Source: an uncultured Clostridium sp.
GTDB taxonomy: Bacteria; Bacillota_I; Bacilli_A; RF39; UBA660
Reading direction: 5' to 3'
Assembly: GCA_946402315.1 (NCBI GenBank)
Contig: CAMIWC010000008.1
Span: forward strand, 1-50,329
DNA length: 50,329 bases
The notes under the pieces were generated by a model. It worked only from the letters and a program-made list of their open reading frames with translations, was not told the origin of the DNA and searched no databases. Both the position numbers and the translations under genes were made by a program. Position 1 is the first letter of the stretch. Each line of letters starts with the position of its first letter. Shown here piece after piece: positions 44,724-50,329 of the stretch.

Positions 44724-47700
44724 ATGGGTTATAAAATTATGGATGGTAACGAAGCTTGTGCTTATGTTGCTTATAACTTTACTGAAATAGCTGGAATTTA
44801 TCCTATTACTCCATCATCAACTATGGCAGAACTTATAGATCAATGGAGTAGTGAAGGAAAAACAAACTTTTGGGGAGATAGAGTAAAAGTAGTAGAAATG
44901 GAGAGTGAGGCAGGTGCTGCTGGAATGATCCATGGTGCTTTACAAAATGGTTCTATAGCATCAACTTTTACAGCTTCTCAAGGATTATTATTAATGATTC
45001 CTAATATGTATAAAATAGCTGGAGAAATGCTTCCAGGAGTAATAAATGTTGCGGCTAGAACTTTAGCTAGTCACTCTTTATCAATACTAGGAGACCATCA
45101 AGATATTTATTCTGTAAGACAAACTGGATTTGCAATACTTGCTAATTCATCAGTACAACAAGTAATGGATTTAACTAGTGTAGCATATCTATCAGCACTT
45201 GATGGTAAGATTCCATTCTTAAACTTCTTTGATGGATTTAGAACAAGTCATGAACTACAAAAAGTAGAACTTCTAGATATGGATAAAGTAAAGAAATTAA
45301 TCAATGAAGAAAGTCTAAAAGATTTCAAAAAACGTGCACTTTCTAATAATATCGTAACTAGAGGTACAAACCAAAATGATGATATCTTCTTCCAAGTAAG
45401 TGAAGCTAGAAATAAATATTATGATGATCTTCCAGATATAGTTAATAACTATATGGAAGAAATTAGTTTAATTACAGGAAGAGAATATAAACCATTTAAC
45501 TATTACGGATCTAAGAAAGCAAAGAAAGTAATAGTAGCGATGGGTTCTGTATGTGAAACTATTAAAGAAACAATAGATTTCTTAAATAAGAATGGAGAAG
45601 AACTAGGACTTATTGAAGTACATCTATATAGACCATTTAGTAGTAAGTATTTATTAAATGTACTACCTAAAACAGTAGAAAAAGTCGCAGTTCTAGATCG
45701 TACTAAAGAAAACGGATCTGCTGAACCATTATACTTAGATGTATTAGATGCTTTAAAAGGTAAGAATATCGATATTATTGGTGGTAGATATGGACTATCT
45801 AGTAAGAATACTACTCCATATCAAATTAAAGCAGTATATGATTTCCTAGATGATCCTAAGAAATTTAATGGATTTACTATAGGTATATTTGATGATGTAA
45901 CTAATAAGAGTTTAAAAGAAAAGAAGTTTGATTATGATAATGGTGCACATGAAATATTAATCTATGGATTTGGATCAGATGGTATGGTAACTGCTTCTAA
46001 AGATATTATTAAAATAACTGGTACTAATACAGAAGCTTATACTCAAGGTTATTTTGAATATGACTCTAAGAAGAGTGGTGGTTTAACTAGATGTCATTTA
46101 AGATTCTCTAAAAAACCAATAAGAAGTACTTATTATGTACAACATCCTTCACTAGTAGTATGTACTAAAGATAATTACTTAAGTAAGTACTACATGCTAG
46201 ATAATATTGAAGAGAATGGTGTATTTGTAATTAATACTACTAAGACTCAAGAAGAGTTATTTAACTCTATGACTAATAGAGATAAGAAGATTATTAAAGA
46301 AAGAAACATCAAGATGTATATGGTAAACGCTACTAGAGTATCTTTTGATGTAGGTTTAGGTAATAAGATTAATACTATAATGGAAACTATAATCTTTAAA
46401 TTAAGTAAGATTATTCCATTTAAGTTTGCTGAAGAAAAGATGAAAGCTAACTTGGAGGCTTTATTTGGTAAAAAAGGACCAGATGTAGTAGAAAAGAATG
46501 TTAAAGCAATTGATCAAGCAATAGAAAACTTAGTAGAAGTAGATACATCTAAGATGGAACTTAATAAGAAAGCAGACTATAAAAAGACTGTATTTGATCT
46601 TATTGATGCTAAGATGGGAGATAAATTAAGAGTATCTGAAGTAGAAGAGTATATAGATGGTACTTTTGAAGGTGGAAGAAGTAAAGATATCAAGAAAGAT
46701 ATCGCTGATATGCTTCCAGTATATGATTCTTCTAAATGTATTACTTGTAACCAATGTTCATTTGTATGTCCACATGGTGTAGTAAGACCATTTATAATTG
46801 ATGAAGAAGAGTTCGAGAAACTTCCAGAAGGAATTAAAGCTAAAGCAATTCCTGCAAACATTCCAAATCAAAACTATAAGTTCGTAATTGGAATTAATAT
46901 AGATAACTGTACTGGTTGTGGACTATGTGTTAATACTTGTCCTGGTAAACGTGGAGATAAAGCACTAAATCTTAAACCAGCAGAGGAAGTTAGAACAAAA
47001 GAAACAATCGAAGAAAATATGTATCTATTTAACAATATTTCTGAGAAAAAGAACGTATTCAATCCAAATACTGTTAAGGGAAGTCAATTTATCAAACCAA
47101 AATTTGAATATAGTGGGGCTTGTGCTGGATGTGGAGAGACTCCATATATTAAATTACTAAGCCAATTATTTGGAAATGAATTAGTAATAAGTAACGCTAC
47201 TGGATGTTCTTCTATCTATGGTGGAGGAATACCAGCTACACCTTATTCTGTACCATGGGCTAACTCATTATTTGAAGATAATGCTGAATTTGGATTTGGT
47301 ATGGAAGTAGCTGATCGTATCCGTAAAGATAAGATTAGAAATATTATTGAAGAAAATATTCATAGTATTCCTAAAACATATCAAGAGATATGTGCTAGTT
47401 ACTATAAGAATCCTACATATGAAAACAGTTGTCTTTTATATGAAGCAGTAGATAATCTAAAGATTAAAGAACTTAAAGAAATGAAAGAATTCATTAAAAC
47501 TAAGTCTTTCTGGATTATCGGAGGAGATGGATGGGCATATGATATTGGATTTAATGGACTAGACCATGTAATCTCTAATAGAGAAAATATAAATATCTTA
47601 GTACTTGATACTGAAGTATACTCTAATACTGGAGGACAATCTTCTAAATCAAGTAAAGTAGGAAGTATTGCTAAGTTTACTTCAGCAGGAAAAGAAAATG

Positions 47701-48140
47701 CTAAGAAAGACCTAGCAAAGATTGCTCTTACTTATCCACATGTATATGTAGGAACTATTTCATTAGGTGCTAATATGCAACAAGCAATTAATACTTTAAA
47801 TGAAGCTAAGAACTATAATGGACCATCAATAGTAATAGCTTATGCTCCATGTATAGCTCAAGGTATCTTAAAAGGAATGAGTAACTCTATTGAAGAAGAA
47901 AAACTAGCTACTCAAGTAGGATACTTCCCAATATTTAGATATAATCCTGAAACTAAAGAATTTAAACTTGATTCTAAAGCAGAGTTTGATGGTTATAAAG
48001 AATTCTTATTAGGAGAATCAAGATATCGTAATCTACAAAAGATAAATCCTGATAAAGCAGAAGAACTTTATAATCAAAATGAAGAAAATGCTAAGATGAG
48101 ATATGAATTCTATGAAAGTTTAGATAAAAAAGAATCTTAA
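44724..48140 (+). CDS. nifJ: Pyruvate:ferredoxin (flavodoxin) oxidoreductase
   Basis: Single-chain PFOR of 1138 aa, converting pyruvate and CoA to acetyl-CoA, CO2 and reduced ferredoxin; the marker of anaerobic metabolism here. Domains in order: pyrimidine-binding TPP domain (NEACAYVAYNFTEIAGIYPITPSS), transketolase-C-like domain, CoA/EKR region, two 4Fe-4S sites (CITCNQCSFVCP and CTGCGLCVNTCP), the proximal-cluster motif CAGCGETP, and the TPP/Mg2+ site GGDGWAYDIG with NTGGQ. Length is slightly under the usual 1170-1200 aa but no motif is missing. AGGAGG precedes the ATG. It has terminators on both sides and is monocistronic. Confidence 0.97.
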   Translation: MGYKIMDGNEACAYVAYNFTEIAGIYPITPSSTMAELIDQWSSEGKTNFWGDRVKVVEMESEAGAAGMIHGALQNGSIASTFTASQGLLLMIPNMYKIAGEMLPGVINVAARTLASHSLSILGDHQDIYSVRQTGFAILANSSVQQVMDLTSVAYLSALDGKIPFLNFFDGFRTSHELQKVELLDMDKVKKLINEESLKDFKKRALSNNIVTRGTNQNDDIFFQVSEARNKYYDDLPDIVNNYMEEISLITGREYKPFNYYGSKKAKKVIVAMGSVCETIKETIDFLNKNGEELGLIEVHLYRPFSSKYLLNVLPKTVEKVAVLDRTKENGSAEPLYLDVLDALKGKNIDIIGGRYGLSSKNTTPYQIKAVYDFLDDPKKFNGFTIGIFDDVTNKSLKEKKFDYDNGAHEILIYGFGSDGMVTASKDIIKITGTNTEAYTQGYFEYDSKKSGGLTRCHLRFSKKPIRSTYYVQHPSLVVCTKDNYLSKYYMLDNIEENGVFVINTTKTQEELFNSMTNRDKKIIKERNIKMYMVNATRVSFDVGLGNKINTIMETIIFKLSKIIPFKFAEEKMKANLEALFGKKGPDVVEKNVKAIDQAIENLVEVDTSKMELNKKADYKKTVFDLIDAKMGDKLRVSEVEEYIDGTFEGGRSKDIKKDIADMLPVYDSSKCITCNQCSFVCPHGVVRPFIIDEEEFEKLPEGIKAKAIPANIPNQNYKFVIGINIDNCTGCGLCVNTCPGKRGDKALNLKPAEEVRTKETIEENMYLFNNISEKKNVFNPNTVKGSQFIKPKFEYSGACAGCGETPYIKLLSQLFGNELVISNATGCSSIYGGGIPATPYSVPWANSLFEDNAEFGFGMEVADRIRKDKIRNIIEENIHSIPKTYQEICASYYKNPTYENSCLLYEAVDNLKIKELKEMKEFIKTKSFWIIGGDGWAYDIGFNGLDHVISNRENINILVLDTEVYSNTGGQSSKSSKVGSIAKFTSAGKENAKKDLAKIALTYPHVYVGTISLGANMQQAINTLNEAKNYNGPSIVIAYAPCIAQGILKGMSNSIEEEKLATQVGYFPIFRYNPETKEFKLDSKAEFDGYKEFLLGESRYRNLQKINPDKAEELYNQNEENAKMRYEFYESLDKKES

Positions 48141-48155
48141 AAAAGATTCTTTTTT
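48127..48155 (+). terminator. Terminator overlapping the nifJ stop codon
   Basis: Stem AGAATCTT/AAGATTCT with loop AAAA, extended by A/T flanks; the TAA (48138-48140) lies at the stem-loop junction, so the 5' arm is coding. Confidence 0.85.
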
Positions 48156-48156
48156 C

Positions 48157-48185
48157 TTTTGAAAATAAACTTTTTATGATATAAT
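48157..48185 (+). promoter_or_regulatory. Candidate promoter of recG
   Basis: TATAAT at 48180-48185 with TTTTGA 17 nt upstream (or TTGAAA at 15 nt). The -10 is convincing, the -35 weak. Confidence 0.45.
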
Positions 48186-48206
48186 ATACGGCAGGAAGTG
48201 ATGGGA

Positions 48207-50204
48207 ATGACTAATCTATCAGAAGTAAAAGGAATTGGTCCTAAAACTGAACTTTTATTTAATAAAATTGGGATATTTACAGTTGATGATTTAGTAACAC
48301 ATTACCCATTTAGATATGATGTTTTAAAACGTAGTAATTTAGAAGAAATAACTGAAGATGAAAAGGTTATTATGGATGGTAAAGTAGAAAGTATTCCTTT
48401 AATTGTTAGATTTAAAGGAGGACTTAATAAGTTAAACTTTAGACTAGCTAGTCCAAATGGACCAATAGGAGTATCTATATTTAATAGAGCATTCTTAAAA
48501 CCACAATTAACTATTGGTACTAATGTAATTGTAATCGGTAAATATGATAAAACTAAAAATATAATAAGTGCATCCGATATTAAGTTCGGTACTTTAACTA
48601 AAGAAGATAAGATTGAACCAGTATATCATAGTACATCAGGATTAACTCAAAAGAATATGAGTAATTATATTAATTCTTGTTTATTAAAGTTTGGAAATGA
48701 AATAGAAGATAATATTCCTAAGTACTTAATGGATAAATATAATTTCTCAAATAAAAAAACTGCACTTAATATTATTCATAATCCACCTAACTTTGATAAG
48801 ATCAAAGAAGCTAGTGTAAGATTAAAGTATGAAGAATTATTTGAATTTATGTTTAAAGTAAACTATTTAAGACTACAAAATGAGAAAAAAGAAGCTGGAA
48901 TAAGTAGAGATGGAGATATCTCTATGTTAGATGATATTATTAAGAGTTTATCTTTTGAACTTACAGGAGATCAAAAAACAGTATTAAATGAAATAATAGA
49001 AGACTTAAATAGTAGTAAAAAGATGAATAGAATAATTGAAGGGGACGTTGGTTCAGGAAAAACTATAATTGCTTTTCTTGCTATGTACTATAATGCCTTA
49101 TGTGGATATCAATCTGCCCTAATGGCACCAACTGAAATTCTTGCTATTCAACACTACAACAACTTTAAAAGTCTATTTAAGGGAAGAAAAGTAAATGTAG
49201 AACTTCTTACTGGATCAATCACAAAGAAAGATAAGAAGCCTATTTATGAAGGTTTAAAGGATGGATCTATTGATATTGTAATTGGAACTCACGCTTTAAT
49301 CCAAGATGAAGTAGAATATAATAACTTGGGTTTAGTTATAACAGATGAACAACATCGTTTTGGAGTTAACCAAAGAGCTAACTTAAAGAATAAAGGTAAG
49401 AAACCAGATGTTCTATATATGAGTGCTACTCCAATTCCTAGAACTTATGCTTTAACAATCTATGGTGATATGGACGTATCAATCATAAAAGAAATGCCTA
49501 AGGGTAGAAAACCAGTTAAAACAATAGTAAAAAATACAAGTGAAATAAAAGATGTTCTATCTATGATGTATGAAGAATTACAAAATAAACATCAAGTATA
49601 TGTAATCGCGCCATTAATAGAAGAATCCGATAATATTGATTTAACTACTGTATATAACTTGAGAGATAAAATGAATCTAGCTTTTGGATCAAAGTATAAT
49701 ATTGATATAGTTCATGGTAAAATGGCATCTCAAGCTAAAGACTTAATAATGAATGAATTTAAACAAAATAAAGTAAATATACTTATAAGTACTACTGTTA
49801 TTGAAGTAGGAGTAGATGTACCTAACGCTACTATGATGGTAATATTTGATGCTAACAGGTTCGGTCTATCTACACTTCATCAATTAAGAGGTAGAGTAGG
49901 TCGTAGTGAACTAGAATCTAAATGTGTCTTAATAAGTGATATCGAAGATGTTAAAAGACTAGAGATCATGGAAAACACTAATGATGGATTTGAAATAGCT
50001 GAAGAAGACTTTAAATTAAGAGGTGCTGGAGATATCTTCGGTACTAAACAATCAGGAGATATGAACTTTAAGATAGCGAACTTAAAATCTGATTATAAGA
50101 TTCTATCTCAAGCTAAAAAAGATTCATTAGAATTTTTGAAAAATAAAGAAGAGGACTCTAACCCTTTAAAGATAAGGCTTATCGAAAAAATAGATGTAAA
50201 ATAA
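48207..50204 (+). CDS. recG: ATP-dependent DNA helicase RecG
   Basis: Superfamily 2 helicase that rewinds and regresses stalled forks and Holliday junctions. The N-terminal wedge/OB domain (LSEVKGIGPKTELLFNKIGI ... HYPFRYD) is followed by Walker A EGDVGSGKTI, DEQHRFG as the DEAH-type motif II, SATPIPRT (motif III), VEVGVDVPNATMMVIFDANRFGLSTLHQLRGRVGR (motifs V-VI, read in parts), and the TRG-type end GAGDIFGTKQSG. Length 666 aa is standard. The frame opens at GTG 48198, but AGGAAG is best spaced for ATG 48207, giving MTNLSEVKG. Confidence 0.97.
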   Translation: MTNLSEVKGIGPKTELLFNKIGIFTVDDLVTHYPFRYDVLKRSNLEEITEDEKVIMDGKVESIPLIVRFKGGLNKLNFRLASPNGPIGVSIFNRAFLKPQLTIGTNVIVIGKYDKTKNIISASDIKFGTLTKEDKIEPVYHSTSGLTQKNMSNYINSCLLKFGNEIEDNIPKYLMDKYNFSNKKTALNIIHNPPNFDKIKEASVRLKYEELFEFMFKVNYLRLQNEKKEAGISRDGDISMLDDIIKSLSFELTGDQKTVLNEIIEDLNSSKKMNRIIEGDVGSGKTIIAFLAMYYNALCGYQSALMAPTEILAIQHYNNFKSLFKGRKVNVELLTGSITKKDKKPIYEGLKDGSIDIVIGTHALIQDEVEYNNLGLVITDEQHRFGVNQRANLKNKGKKPDVLYMSATPIPRTYALTIYGDMDVSIIKEMPKGRKPVKTIVKNTSEIKDVLSMMYEELQNKHQVYVIAPLIEESDNIDLTTVYNLRDKMNLAFGSKYNIDIVHGKMASQAKDLIMNEFKQNKVNILISTTVIEVGVDVPNATMMVIFDANRFGLSTLHQLRGRVGRSELESKCVLISDIEDVKRLEIMENTNDGFEIAEEDFKLRGAGDIFGTKQSGDMNFKIANLKSDYKILSQAKKDSLEFLKNKEEDSNPLKIRLIEKIDVK

Positions 50205-50205
50205 T

Positions 50206-50240
50206 AAAATCAGTTCTTGAAAAAGAATTGATTTTTTTTG
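50206..50240 (+). terminator. recG terminator; 3' arm contains a -35 box
   Basis: Stem AAATCAGTTCTT/AAGAATTGATTT (one G-U pair) with loop GAAA, then a run of Ts. TTGATT at 50228-50233 lies in the 3' arm. Confidence 0.88.
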
Positions 50241-50256
50241 TATTCTATATTATTAT
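50228..50256 (+). promoter_or_regulatory. Candidate promoter at the right edge
   Basis: TTGATT (50228-50233), 17 nt, TATTAT (50251-50256). Expected transcript start near 50263, at the base of the hairpin that follows. Confidence 0.5.
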
Positions 50257-50260
50257 TAAA

Positions 50261-50327
50261 TTACATAAAGATAGACAATAATCTTTATGTAAGATGAAAC
50301 ACTATTACGGTCTTAATGTGATAGTGT
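50261..50327 (+). other. Two hairpins at the start of an edge transcript
   Basis: A perfect 12-bp inverted repeat (TTACATAAAGAT/ATCTTTATGTAA, 50261-50292, 8-nt loop) is followed by ACACTAT/ATAGTGT (50299-50327, 15-nt loop). Neither is followed by a T-run. They would form at the 5' end of RNA from the promoter at 50228-50256. A leader or riboswitch of the next gene, the beginning of a small RNA, or an operator are all possible. The window ends here. Confidence 0.55.
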
Positions 50328-50329
50328 AA

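Overview
The window is AT-rich, densely coded bacterial chromosome. It reads with the standard bacterial code: tryptophan is TGG in recognised proteins such as LeuS, LigA and GH31, and no gene needs TGA read through. Bacillota-type markers are present (EzrA, PcrA, YlxM between FtsY and the Ffh side, a T-box on leuS, YtxH, sortase, FemABX transferases). A pyruvate:ferredoxin oxidoreductase points to an anaerobe. The best guess is an uncultured gut-type Bacilli lineage near Erysipelotrichales/RF39. It has a peptidoglycan wall, judging from FemABX, a MurJ-like flippase and EzrA. No rRNA, tRNA, CRISPR array, insertion sequence or prophage gene was seen.

Layout. 1-3660: envelope genes (a 5'-truncated sortase, a multi-pass protein with a VPVEKEVIKEV-like repeat tail, a secreted protein, a DUF5305-like protein). 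3.7-11.4 kb: pcrA with a sugar-type nucleotidyltransferase, then a compact GH13 enzyme, ligA, a rhodanese lipoprotein and an anchored propeller-like protein. 11.4-13.6 kb (minus): patatin phospholipase and the YtqA/MnmL radical-SAM protein. 13.7-19.3 kb: a GH31 enzyme, then a T-box leader controlling a small membrane protein and leuS. 19.4-28.1 kb: a fused ABC transporter, a lipid flippase-like protein, three FemABX genes on two strands and two small unknowns. 28.2-31.9 kb: trmB, a lipoprotein, an acidic scaffold-like protein, a DUF948/YtxH pair, and rpsD (minus) with a structured leader. 32.2-39.1 kb: ezrA with a prepilin-like gene, then ftsY-ylxM-herA-like-ffh. 39.16-40.3 kb: a noncoding RNA of about 580 nt followed by a four-helix membrane protein. 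40.4-50.2 kb: an anchored coiled-coil protein, an NAGPA-type phosphodiester glycosidase, a Big_2-repeat surface protein, nifJ and recG. A new promoter and two hairpins lie at the right edge.

The standout is 39.16-40.31 kb. A long, hairpin-rich RNA with its own promoter and a U-tract end lies directly upstream of a 181-aa four-TM protein. The arrangement and the protein's motifs match the OLE RNA/OapA membrane ribonucleoprotein of extremophilic and anaerobic Bacillota. Here it sits downstream of the SRP genes, unlike the neighbourhood I recall for Bacillus halodurans. The identification rests on synteny, length and recalled protein motifs; I could not run a covariance search.

A second theme is compact expression signals. 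Several terminator hairpins contain the upstream stop codon. At least three terminator 3' arms also supply the TTGATT -35 box of the next promoter. Many true starts lie a few codons inside the longest ORF, directly after a GGTG/AGGTGAT-type ribosome binding site; these corrected starts are used below.
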